Positions 1 through 6,861 of a stretch of 8,733 bases of DNA are shown piece after piece. This DNA is from Clostridia bacterium (lineage in GTDB: Bacteria > Bacillota_E > SLMV01 > PUMD01), in the NCBI GenBank assembly GCA_003562655.1, contig PWUC01000251.1, positions 1 through 8,733 of the forward strand, in the 5' to 3' direction. A program made the translations under genes and the position numbers. How positions within the stretch are numbered: position 1 is the stretch's first letter; each line of letters opens with the position of its first letter. A model generated the notes under the pieces. It made no database searches and had not been told where the DNA came from. It worked only from the letters and a program-made list of their open reading frames with translations.

Positions 1-485
<485 letters not shown>

Positions 486-740
486 CTATTCGACTGCATC
501 CTCATCCAGGCATGCCCGCTCTGCCGTCCCATTCTTCAACTCCACCAGCTGCTCAATCCGTCCGTCGGCAGCGTCCAGAATCTCCTGGCACCGCTTCACC
601 AGGTCCATCCCCTCCTCGAAGAGCTCGATCGATTCTCCCAGCGACAGGTTGCCCTCGTCCAGAGCACCCGCGATGGCCTCGAGACGGCCGAGAGCCTCCT
701 CAAAGGAATGCCTCTCACATGCCTGTCCGTTATCCCCCAT
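486..740 (-). CDS. xseB: Exodeoxyribonuclease VII small subunit
   Basis: An 84-residue acidic protein, close to the usual 70-85 residues of XseB. It binds the large subunit XseA to form exonuclease VII, a cytosolic single-strand DNA exonuclease that cuts in both directions. The family signature is visible as FEEALGRLEAIAGALDEGNLSLGESIELFEEGMDLVKRC (residues 13-51; key features are F13, LE at 20-21, the LDEG turn, L34 and the LFEEG motif), followed by a short helix ending in an acidic tail. The ATG at 740-738 is preceded by GGAGGGGTGAG, a good ribosome site. It sits 39 bases downstream of xseA, and ispA begins 15 bases after its TAG stop. That is the standard xseA-xseB-ispA order of Bacillota and implies co-transcription. 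Confidence 0.95.
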   Translation of the reverse strand: MGDNGQACERHSFEEALGRLEAIAGALDEGNLSLGESIELFEEGMDLVKRCQEILDAADGRIEQLVELKNGTAERACLDEDAVE

Positions 741-779
741 CGCTCACCCCTCCAGGTTCTGCACAATGCCCGGCCAGGC

Positions 780-2000
780 TCACCGCTCGCCGGGGTCCCT
801 CACCTCCAGGACCTCGGCGTCCAGTTCGCCGCGGTGAACCCTGACAATGATCGTCGCACCCCGGCTCAGAGACGAGGCCTCCCGAATGATCCGGCCATCT
901 GGACCCATAGCGATGCTGTAGCCCCGGGCCAGCACCCCGGCGGGATCGAGGGCCCTCAGCCTGTCCCTGCGCGAGTCAAGGCGCATCCTCCTGTCCCGCA
1001 GAAGACTCACCTGTGCCCGGCACATCTGCATCATGAGGGCATCAAGGTCCTGCCGGCGCCGGTCGACCAGGTCCTCGGGACGGGTGAGGGGTCTTCGCGA
1101 AGATACGGTCTGCAGCCTCTGGCGGCGAACCCGAACCATCCGCCGCAGCCGCATCATCATGACATCACTGATCCTGTTCAGCTCCGCCCGGATCCTGCCG
1201 ACATCCGGTGCCACCATCTCCGCGGCCGCTGAGGGCGTGGGAGCACGCACGTCGGCAGCGAGGTCACAGAGGGTCACATCGGTCTCATGGCCGACCCCGG
1301 CAACCACGGGGATCTCCGAGGCCCGCACTGCGCGGACCAGGTTCTCATCATTGAATGCCCACAGGTCCTCCAGGCTTCCCCCTCCCCGTCCGATGATGAT
1401 GACATCGACATCCCCCAGGCGATTCAGCTGATCCAGCGCTGCGATCAGCTCGCCGGGAGCCGCATCTCCCTGCACCGACGCGTGGCAGAGGAGAATGTCC
1501 AGCCCGGGACAGCGGCGGCGGATGACCGTCACGATGTCCTCAAAGGCTGCACTTCTCGCCGAGGTCACCACCCCGACCCTTCGTGGAAACAGGGGAAGGG
1601 ATCGCTTCAGCTGTTCATCGAAGAGCCCCTCCCCGGACAGGCGCCCGTGCAGCTGCTGCCAGGCCAGATGCAGGGCACCAGTGCCGGCGGGTTCGGCCTC
1701 GCGAACGTAGAACTGGTACTGCCCGCTCCGGTCGTAGATGTCGATGTGGCCAAAGGCGAGAAGGTTCATCCCATTCCGAAGGTCAAACAGCACCGATCGC
1801 CTGTTGCTGCGGAACATGACGCACCTGAGAGCGGAGGCATCATCCTTGAGGGTGAAGTAGCAGTGCCCGGAGGCCGGTTCGCTCAGGTTGGACACCTCCC
1901 CCTGTATCCACAGAGCACGCAGCTCGGGGTTCTGGTAGAGGGTATCGCGAATCTCCGCCGTGATGTCCGAGACGCTCCAGATGCGCAGCTCGTCGGGCAC
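780..2000 (-). CDS. xseA: Exodeoxyribonuclease VII large subunit
   Basis: Catalytic subunit of exonuclease VII, which degrades single-stranded DNA in repair and recombination. From the chosen GTG start the protein has 406 residues, normal for the family (about 400-450). An N-terminal OB-fold DNA-binding domain covers roughly residues 5-100 (SVSDIT, then IQGEVSN and GHCYFTLKD at 45-53). The nuclease domain follows, with GRGGGSLEDLWAFNDE at 204-219, GHETD at 237-241 and RAPTPSAAAE from 252. An Arg-rich coiled-coil-like region leads to the C-terminus. The frame extends upstream to a TTG at 2036 that would overlap folD, but the GTG at 2000 has GAGGAGGT four bases upstream and puts the SVSDIT core near the N-terminus as in homologues. 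The loop at 146-156 reads TSARSAAFEDI, less canonical than the usual TSPTGAAIRDI. Key T, S, AA, D and I positions are kept. Confidence 0.95.
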   Translation of the reverse strand: MPDELRIWSVSDITAEIRDTLYQNPELRALWIQGEVSNLSEPASGHCYFTLKDDASALRCVMFRSNRRSVLFDLRNGMNLLAFGHIDIYDRSGQYQFYVREAEPAGTGALHLAWQQLHGRLSGEGLFDEQLKRSLPLFPRRVGVVTSARSAAFEDIVTVIRRRCPGLDILLCHASVQGDAAPGELIAALDQLNRLGDVDVIIIGRGGGSLEDLWAFNDENLVRAVRASEIPVVAGVGHETDVTLCDLAADVRAPTPSAAAEMVAPDVGRIRAELNRISDVMMMRLRRMVRVRRQRLQTVSSRRPLTRPEDLVDRRRQDLDALMMQMCRAQVSLLRDRRMRLDSRRDRLRALDPAGVLARGYSIAMGPDGRIIREASSLSRGATIIVRVHRGELDAEVLEVRDPGER

Positions 2001-2004
2001 TGGT

Positions 2005-2012
2005 ACCTCCTC
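2005..2012 (-). promoter_or_regulatory. Shine-Dalgarno site deciding the xseA start
   Basis: On the minus strand this reads GAGGAGGT, followed by ACCA and then GTG at 2000. It lies in the 25-base gap between the folD stop and this GTG. It outperforms the sequences before the in-frame TTG codons at 2036 and 2021, so it supports the GTG start for xseA. Confidence 0.7.
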
Positions 2013-2025
2013 CTCTGTCAATCCC

Positions 2026-2883
2026 TCACCCGGCAACCGTCTTTCTGGCGGCCCTGACCGCGTTCTTCAGAAGCATGGCAATGGTCATGGGCCCAACGCC
2101 CCCGGGTACCGGGGTGATGGCGCCCGCGACTTCGCTGACAGCCTCGAAGTCAACATCTCCGACCAGCGACCCGTCGTCCAGGCGGCTGATCCCCACATCC
2201 ATCACCACGGCACCCGGCTTCACCATGTCCGCCGTGATCATCTTCGGCACGCCCGTTGCAGCCACCAGGATGTCCGCCCTGGACGTGTGAGCCGCCAGAT
2301 CCGTCGTGCGGGAATGACAGATGGTGATGGTGCAGTGCCGGTACATCAACAGCAGGGCCTGGGGTTTGCCGACTATGTTGCTCCTGCCCACGATGACTGC
2401 TTCCTTGCCGGTCAGATCGATCCCCAGGGTATCCAGCATATACATGACCCCTGTGGGGGTGCAGGGCACCAGTTCGGGCTGGCCCGACAGCAGTTTGCCC
2501 ATGTTCACCGGGTGGAAGCCGTCGACATCCTTGTCGGGGTCTATGGTATTTATGATCTCCTCGTCATCGATCTGCTCCGGAGTCGGCAGCTGCACCAAAA
2601 TGCCGTGCACGTCGGGATTTGCGTTTAGTTCCCGCACCGTTTCCATGACCTGTGCGTGAGAACTGTCCTCGGGCAGGCGTATGACGTTGGACGCTATGCC
2701 CACCCGCTCGCAGGCGCGGTGCTTGTTGCGCACATACACCTTTGAGGCCGGATCCTCCCCCACCAGCACCACTGTCAGTCCGGGAGTAACCCCATGCTCC
2801 TCCTTCAACTGGTCCACCTCGGTCTTGAGCTCTGACCTCACCTGCTTTGCGATCTTGTTCCCATTGATGATCTCTGCCGCCAT
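2026..2883 (-). CDS. folD: Bifunctional methylenetetrahydrofolate dehydrogenase / methenyltetrahydrofolate cyclohydrolase
   Basis: A cytosolic enzyme that interconverts 5,10-methylene-THF, methenyl-THF and 10-formyl-THF, normally using NADP(H). It links serine/glycine C1 units to purines and formylmethionine. The protein has 285 residues, the normal size. Residues match the E. coli FolD active-site numbering exactly: Tyr50, Lys54, Gln98 (in GILVQLPTP, 94-102) and Asp121. The Rossmann signature GRSNIVGKP is at 166-174, then CHSRT, and PVPGGVGPMTIAMLL near the end. The ATG at 2883 has AGGAGG seven bases upstream; the frame extends further upstream but only into nfnB. A 52-base gap with a hairpin separates it from nfnB. 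It sits in the usual nusB...folD-xseA order, with nfnAB inserted ahead of it. LPTP replaces the more common LPLP, a small change. Confidence 0.97.
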   Translation of the reverse strand: MAAEIINGNKIAKQVRSELKTEVDQLKEEHGVTPGLTVVLVGEDPASKVYVRNKHRACERVGIASNVIRLPEDSSHAQVMETVRELNANPDVHGILVQLPTPEQIDDEEIINTIDPDKDVDGFHPVNMGKLLSGQPELVPCTPTGVMYMLDTLGIDLTGKEAVIVGRSNIVGKPQALLLMYRHCTITICHSRTTDLAAHTSRADILVAATGVPKMITADMVKPGAVVMDVGISRLDDGSLVGDVDFEAVSEVAGAITPVPGGVGPMTIAMLLKNAVRAARKTVAG

Positions 2884-2904
2884 GGGTTTCCCTCCTAATT
2901 CGGG

Positions 2905-2933
2905 AAAAACTCGAAAGGAGCCTGAGGCCCCTC
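2905..2933 (-). terminator. Possible weak terminator or attenuator hairpin between nfnB and folD
   Basis: On the minus strand GGGGCC (2931-2926), loop TCA and GGCTCC (2922-2917) form a six-pair stem with one G-U, extendable by an A-U pair. TTTCGAG and then five T (2909-2905) follow. The stem is short and the T run is displaced by about seven bases, so it would be leaky at best. It could equally be a processing or mRNA-stability element, since folD has no other visible promoter. Confidence 0.3.
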
Positions 2934-2935
2934 GG

Positions 2936-4354
2936 TCAACCTTCCTGCTCTGCGCGGTTGCGGATGTACTCGTCGATGGCCGTTGCAGCCTTCTTACCCG
3001 CACCCATGGCCAGAATGACTGTCGCCGCCCCGGTCACCACGTCACCACCGGCAAAGATGGCCTCCCGGCTGGTGGCACCAGTCTCCTCGTCGGCGATGAT
3101 CCCTCCCCAGGAATGGGTCTCAAGGCCGGGTGTGGTGCTGGGTACGATGGGGTTGGGACTGGTCCCGAGGGCAAGGATGGCCGTGTTCACTTCCATTTCA
3201 AATTCGGACCCCTCCACTGGAACTGGACGGGGCCTGCCCGATGCATCGGGCTCACCCAATTCCATCTTGATGCACGTCATGCCGCGAAGCCAGCCGTCGT
3301 CGTCACCCAGAAACTCTACCGGGTTGGTGAGCCAGTGGAACTGGACACCCTCATCAATGGCATGGTGGTACTCTTCCACCCGCGCCGTCATCTCACTCTC
3401 GGTGCGGCGATAGACGATGTGAACCTCCTCTGCACCGCTGCGCAGGGAGGTGCGGGCCGCATCCATGGCCGTGTTGCCGGCACCGATCACTGCCACACTG
3501 CGTCCGACCTTGACCGGCGTATCCTGCTCGGGGAACATGTAGGCCTTCATCAGGTTCAGGCGGGTCAGATACTCATTGGCCGAGTATACCCCCAGTAGAT
3601 TCTCACCTTCAATACCGACAAACATGGGAAGACCAGCGCCGGCGCCGACGAAGACCGCCTCAAAGCCCAGGTCATCAAAGAGTTCATCGACGGTGATGGT
3701 CTTGCCGATGATGACGTTGGTCTCAACGGTCACGCCCATGTCCCTGAGATTGCCGATCTCCTCCTGGACCAGGGCCTTGGGAAGGCGGAACTCGGGGATG
3801 CCGTACATCAGGACGCCGCCGGGCACGTGCAGGGCCTCGTACACCGTGACATCGTAGCCCATCCGGCCGAGATCTCCGGCGGCCGTCAGCCCGGCCGGAC
3901 CCGCACCCACCACCGCCACCTTGTGACCGTTGGATTCGGGAGCCTTCACAGCATCGGGCTCATTCTCCATGGCCCAGTCCGCTGCATACCTCTCGAGCCG
4001 GCCGATGGCGATGGCCTCGCCCCGGCGACCGACGACGCAGTCCACCTCACACTGTTCCTCCTGCGGGCAGACCCGTCCGCATATGGCGGGCAGACTGTTG
4101 GTGGACTTGATGATCCTGGCCGCCTCTCCCACATTGCCCTCCTTGAGCTCACTGATGAAATCCTTTATGGGAACATCCACCGGGCACCCCTTCTCACAGA
4201 AGGGCACCTTACAGGACAGGCAGCGCTCGGCCTCTCGCATCATCTCTTCCTCAGTGTAGCCAAGGGGAACCTCATCGAAGTTGTCCACCCGCTCCTCGGC
4301 GGGCTGTTCCCGCATGGGTGTCTTGACCCAACGATCGTCCTTGTTCTTAGCCAT
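2936..4354 (-). CDS. nfnB: NADPH-binding, large (beta) subunit of NADH-dependent ferredoxin:NADP+ oxidoreductase (GltD-like)
   Basis: This belongs to the small-subunit-of-glutamate-synthase family and pairs with the upstream NfnA. In NfnAB the FAD of this subunit performs flavin-based electron bifurcation, exchanging electrons among NADPH, NAD+ and ferredoxin in the cytosol. The protein has 472 residues, about the size of characterised NfnB. Eight cysteines fall in two groups at 45, 48, 53, 57 and 92, 96, 102, 106 (CLSCKVPFCEKGCP and CGRVCPQEEQCEVDC), ligands for two [4Fe-4S] clusters. The FAD fold shows GAGPAG at 150-155 and the NADPH fold GAGNTAMD at 291-298. The ATG at 4354 overlaps the nfnA stop by 8 bases and has GGAGGT seven bases upstream; the extra upstream frame is rejected. 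A stand-alone glutamate synthase small subunit is the main alternative, but the NfnA partner next door makes it unlikely. Confidence 0.92.
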   Translation of the reverse strand: MAKNKDDRWVKTPMREQPAEERVDNFDEVPLGYTEEEMMREAERCLSCKVPFCEKGCPVDVPIKDFISELKEGNVGEAARIIKSTNSLPAICGRVCPQEEQCEVDCVVGRRGEAIAIGRLERYAADWAMENEPDAVKAPESNGHKVAVVGAGPAGLTAAGDLGRMGYDVTVYEALHVPGGVLMYGIPEFRLPKALVQEEIGNLRDMGVTVETNVIIGKTITVDELFDDLGFEAVFVGAGAGLPMFVGIEGENLLGVYSANEYLTRLNLMKAYMFPEQDTPVKVGRSVAVIGAGNTAMDAARTSLRSGAEEVHIVYRRTESEMTARVEEYHHAIDEGVQFHWLTNPVEFLGDDDGWLRGMTCIKMELGEPDASGRPRPVPVEGSEFEMEVNTAILALGTSPNPIVPSTTPGLETHSWGGIIADEETGATSREAIFAGGDVVTGAATVILAMGAGKKAATAIDEYIRNRAEQEG

Positions 4355-5207
4355 TGATCGCACCTCCGCGCCTGCACTCGTGATCTTCCTGGAATCGGCT
4401 GTACGCGATCTCCTCTTCCTCAACGTACATCTTCACCCTCTTGGTGCTCTCGTTGAAATCCACTGCATGGGCATCGAAGAAGGGCCCGTCCACACAGGCA
4501 AACTTCAACTCACCATTGATGGTGACCCGGCAGGCGCCGCACATGCCGGTGCCGTCCACCATTATGGGATCCAGACTCACCCATGTCTTTATGCCATAGG
4601 GCCTGGTCACCTCGGCAGTCGCCCGCATCATTGGCATCGGGCCAATGGCAATGATCTCGTCGATCTGTTCTTCGGAATCGATCATCTCCTGCAGGATGCC
4701 AGTCACAAAACCGTGGTAGCCCCGCGATCCGTCATCGGTGGCTATCCGCAGATCCTCGTTGACGGCCTGCATCTCCTCAACGAGGATGAGCAGATCGGCG
4801 GTCCTGGCGCCAATGATGGAGGTCATCTCGACATCTTCGCGATCCCTGAGCTCCTTGGCGATGGGGTACGCAGGGGCGATCCCAAACCCGCCCCCAATGC
4901 AGACGACGCGACCGGATTCCGGTATGGGTGCCTTCTTCCCCAGAGGACCCACGAAATCAGAGAACGCATCGCCCTCCCCCATCCGGTTGATCTCGGCAGA
5001 GGTCTTCCCCACCTCCTGCACAACGATGGTGATGGTGCCCTCGTCGCGATCATAGTCAGCCACCGTCAGGGGTATGCGCTCACCCTGCTCGCCCGTCCGA
5101 ACGATGACGAAGTGCCCCGGCTGCACGTGTCTTGTTACCATGGGAGCATCCACTACGAACAGCTTGGTGACCGGAGTCAGATCACGCTTCTTCAGAATAC
5201 GATACAT
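4347..5207 (-). CDS. nfnA: NADH-binding, small (alpha) subunit of NADH-dependent ferredoxin:NADP+ oxidoreductase
   Basis: A ferredoxin-NADP reductase-like flavoprotein of 286 residues. It supplies the NAD(H) site of the NfnAB complex. An FAD-binding beta-barrel covers roughly residues 1-97 (RIPLT at 44-48), with a nucleotide-binding GGGFGIAP at 105-112. The C-terminal [2Fe-2S] site is VDGTGMCGACR with Cys223, Cys226 and Cys238. Asp218 sits just before the first Cys, consistent with the Asp/three-Cys ligation I recall for NfnA structures. Similar proteins include sulfhydrogenase gamma subunits and the PyrK electron-transfer subunit. The adjacent nfnB selects the Nfn assignment. The ATG at 5207 shares its A with the nusB TGA stop (TGATG), and a GAGGTGAGAGGA ribosome site precedes it. 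It overlaps nfnB by 8 bases, so the two subunits are translationally coupled. Confidence 0.92.
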   Translation of the reverse strand: MYRILKKRDLTPVTKLFVVDAPMVTRHVQPGHFVIVRTGEQGERIPLTVADYDRDEGTITIVVQEVGKTSAEINRMGEGDAFSDFVGPLGKKAPIPESGRVVCIGGGFGIAPAYPIAKELRDREDVEMTSIIGARTADLLILVEEMQAVNEDLRIATDDGSRGYHGFVTGILQEMIDSEEQIDEIIAIGPMPMMRATAEVTRPYGIKTWVSLDPIMVDGTGMCGACRVTINGELKFACVDGPFFDAHAVDFNESTKRVKMYVEEEEIAYSRFQEDHECRRGGAING

Positions 5208-5668
5208 CAGTTCCTCTCACCTCTTCCTCCCAAATCGTCTCTCTCCTCTTCCCTGATGTCTGTCACGAGCGAACCCAGAATACCATTGACGAAAGACGCA
5301 GCCCGCTCAGGCGCATAGCGCTTGGTGAGCTCAACGGCCTCATTGATCGCCACACTCGGCGGCGTGGACATGCGCCTCATCTCGTGCAGTGCCATGCGCA
5401 TGATGGACGCCTCCACCCTTCCGATACGGTGCAGTGACCATTTGCGCGAACTGCCGGCAATGTCCCGGTCGTACTCTGCCCTGTGCTCCCAGGTCCCGAA
5501 CACCAGGCACCCGGCAAAGTCGCGGTACTCGCCGACAGCAACGCCATTACACTGCAGAGCCTCATGACAGGCACTGGTCATCGAATCCGGGGTCAGGACC
5601 TCTGACCCGCGCGACTCAATCTCGAACAACGTTTCAAGAGCCGATATCCTCGCCCTTCTTCTCGACAT
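5207..5668 (-). CDS. nusB: Transcription antitermination factor NusB
   Basis: An all-helical RNA-binding protein of 153 residues. With NusE (S10) it binds boxA RNA and supports antitermination, chiefly of rRNA operons. The N-terminal SRRRARISALETLFEIE matches the family's RRRARE..AL..L start. The C-terminal half has the diagnostic HRIGRVEASIMRMALHEM and the conserved VAINEAVELTKRY and FVNGILG blocks. The tail is Arg/Glu-rich. The ATG at 5668 was taken because the conserved arginine cluster begins at once; its ribosome site is weak, with AAGGAG about 16 bases upstream. It lies 21 bases after the AmaP-like gene and its TGA overlaps the nfnA start. In Bacillus, nusB is next to yqhY and folD; here nfnAB separates it from folD. 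Confidence 0.95.
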   Translation of the reverse strand: MSRRRARISALETLFEIESRGSEVLTPDSMTSACHEALQCNGVAVGEYRDFAGCLVFGTWEHRAEYDRDIAGSSRKWSLHRIGRVEASIMRMALHEMRRMSTPPSVAINEAVELTKRYAPERAASFVNGILGSLVTDIREEERDDLGGRGERN

Positions 5669-5689
5669 GGTCTGGTGCAGGCAGCTCCT

Positions 5690-6103
5690 TCAGGATACTC
5701 GAATTTGGCTGAGAACTACGGTCATATCTGTCGGACCCAACCGGAGCACGTCTTCCATCCTCTCATAGAGGGCACTCACCAGCTGGCCGACTACGGAGGC
5801 AGCATTCATCCCACCCGCCACGGCTATGTGCAGGTCTATGACCGTTCTCGCACCTCTTTTCATTGCCCTGGCGCGGACATCGGATATGCCCTCTACCTGC
5901 TGGCAATATACTACAATCAGCTCCTGCATGGCCTCGCGGGATATCCTGATCTCTCCCAGGTCTGTCTCACCGATCAGGACGGCCCGGCGCCGCGAGTAAC
6001 CGCTCAGGAAAAAGGAAACGCCCAGGGTCAGAAGCCCGCCCCAGAGAAAGCCCTTCAGCAGTGGGGACAGGCCGCTGGATTCGCGCCGGCATGCACCCGT
6101 CAT
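5690..6103 (-). CDS. amaP: AmaP-like membrane anchor with Asp23-like domain
   Basis: A 137-residue protein likely to hold its neighbour Asp23 at the membrane. A short basic N-terminus is followed by one hydrophobic segment at about residues 13-35 (LLKGFLWGGLLTLGVSFFL), then basic SRRR, a positive-inside pattern placing the rest in the cytosol if the N-terminus is out. Residues 49-133 resemble the Asp23/AmaP soluble domain, with GEIRISREAMQEL at its start and alternating strands and helices after it. Characterised AmaP proteins have two membrane segments and about 170-200 residues; this copy has one and is shorter. The ATG at 6103 overlaps the Asp23 TGA stop (ATGA), with GAGGAGG ten bases upstream. 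An upstream in-frame extension exists but falls inside the previous gene. The family call rests on domain pattern and position, so it is less sure than its neighbours. Confidence 0.75.
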   Translation of the reverse strand: MTGACRRESSGLSPLLKGFLWGGLLTLGVSFFLSGYSRRRAVLIGETDLGEIRISREAMQELIVVYCQQVEGISDVRARAMKRGARTVIDLHIAVAGGMNAASVVGQLVSALYERMEDVLRLGPTDMTVVLSQIRVS

Positions 6104-6558
6104 CGCACATCGTCCTCCTCGCCGCAGGGAGAGAAGACCACTTCCTGGATGTGGATGTTGACAGCCTTCACCTGCAGATCGGTCATGTTCTCTATGGCCT
6201 CTTTGACGTTGGTCTGAACCGAGCGGGCGACCTCGGGAATCCTGCATCCGTATTCCACGTTGACAAACACGTCGACACTGACTTCATCGTCCTGGGTCTC
6301 AACCTTGACCCCCCGGCTGAGATCGTGGCGACCAAATCGCTCGGAAATGCTCTCCACGAGACTGCCCGCCATACCCGTCACGCCCTCGATTTCGCCGGTG
6401 GCAATGCCGGCAATGATGGCGAGCACCTCGTTGGAAATCCTCACCACACCACCCTCTGAAACCCCATCCATTCCACAGATAATCTCGGTCAGGACGCAGG
6501 CGTCCTCACCGATTGTGTCAGAAGCTTTATCAGATCCCTCGTCATCTGGCACTGACAA
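6100..6558 (-). CDS. yqhY: Asp23/Gls24 family envelope stress-response protein
   Basis: A soluble cytosolic protein of 152 residues, related to staphylococcal alkaline-shock protein 23 and B. subtilis YqhY. The acidic N-terminal 40 residues look disordered. The Asp23 domain then begins with GGVVRISNEVLAIIAGIATGEIEGV (key residues I, E, V, IAG, A and EGV) and continues through VKVETQDDEVSVDVFVNVEYG to NIHIQEVVF. The family is linked to cell-envelope homeostasis and, for YqhY, to acetyl-CoA carboxylase control; the exact biochemical role is not known. A TTG at 6558 is chosen because AGGGAGGT lies six bases upstream. An in-frame ATG at 6588 would sit only about seven bases after the predicted transcription start. 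The longer open frame runs back into the tRNA and is not real. The gene opens the long operon, followed at once by its AmaP-like partner. Confidence 0.88.
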   Translation of the reverse strand: MSVPDDEGSDKASDTIGEDACVLTEIICGMDGVSEGGVVRISNEVLAIIAGIATGEIEGVTGMAGSLVESISERFGRHDLSRGVKVETQDDEVSVDVFVNVEYGCRIPEVARSVQTNVKEAIENMTDLQVKAVNIHIQEVVFSPCGEEDDVR

Positions 6559-6564
6559 CGGAAG

Positions 6565-6572
6565 ACCTCCCT
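6565..6572 (-). promoter_or_regulatory. Shine-Dalgarno site deciding the TTG start of the Asp23 gene
   Basis: The minus strand reads AGGGAGGT, then CTTCCG, then TTG at 6558. The six-base spacing is ideal. An in-frame GTG at 6552 would be 12 bases away, which is less favourable. Confidence 0.7.
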
Positions 6573-6601
6573 TCAGTGAGGAGCCCATGACAATCGATAT
6601 C

Positions 6602-6630
6602 ATTATACTAAAGGGGGTATGGGCCAACAA
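6602..6630 (-). promoter_or_regulatory. Housekeeping (SigA/sigma-70-type) promoter of the Asp23-nusB-nfnAB-folD-xse-ispA operon
   Basis: The -35 box TTGTTG (6630-6625) is separated by exactly 17 bases from a perfect -10 box TATAAT (6607-6602). Transcription should begin near 6595, giving a leader of about 37 bases before the TTG start of the Asp23 gene. The AT-rich -10 stands out against the GC-rich surroundings. No other credible promoter is visible further along the operon, so this one may serve all nine genes. Confidence 0.8.
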
Positions 6631-6812
6631 GCGAACCGGGAAGCCGGCGGGTGACATCCCCGCGGACATAAGAAAACTGTCTCTCGCAGATCCGATCAGC
6701 ACAGGCATCTCCTGTCGAGGCTTCCGGCGCTCGGGTGCCCCTGCTGCCCCCCGAGTCTTCTGGGGCAGGCCAGCGTCAGGACCTGCGGCCTTCGGGCCCC
6801 CGCATCGCGGGC
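6631..6812 (-). other. Hairpin-rich intergenic stretch with no supported gene
   Basis: Between the tRNA terminator and the operon promoter I find no credible coding start. Open frames here are read-through of the tRNA or high-GC shadows. Several inverted repeats are visible: CCCGC/GCGGG with a 3-base loop (6799-6811), GGCC/GGCC with a 4-base loop (6787-6798), a seven-pair CTGCCCC/GGGGCAG with an 11-base loop (6744-6768), and GCGGG/CCCGC with a 7-base loop (6647-6663). In DNA this rich in GC some short palindromes are expected by chance. The seven-pair stem is the least expected. Confidence 0.4.
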
Positions 6813-6850
6813 AAAAAAACTCGCCGATGCTCGCGTAGGGAGCCCGGCGA
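6813..6850 (-). terminator. Intrinsic terminator of the tRNA-Leu gene
   Basis: On the minus strand TCGCCG (6850-6845) pairs with CGGCGA (6826-6821). Inside it GCTC (6843-6840) pairs with GAGC (6832-6829) around a seven-base loop. The small mismatch is G against AT. One G and then seven T (6819-6813) follow directly. Ten strong pairs with an immediate T run make a textbook Rho-independent terminator, 11 bases past the tRNA CCA end. Confidence 0.9.
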
Positions 6851-6861
6851 TCGGACAGACC

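Noticed and set aside
1287..2057. Long plus-strand open frame opposite xseA
   Set aside because: Antisense to conserved XseA motifs, with no family features or ribosome site.
2884..3003. Upstream extension of folD into nfnB
   Set aside because: The ATG at 2883 has an AGGAGG at ideal spacing and aligns with E. coli FolD residue numbering exactly.
2681..3598. Plus-strand open frame of 305 codons opposite folD and nfnB
   Set aside because: Spans two conserved minus-strand genes and their gap, and shows no domain.
4281..5318. Plus-strand open frame of 345 codons opposite nfnA
   Set aside because: Crosses three minus-strand genes; composition is typical of an antisense shadow.
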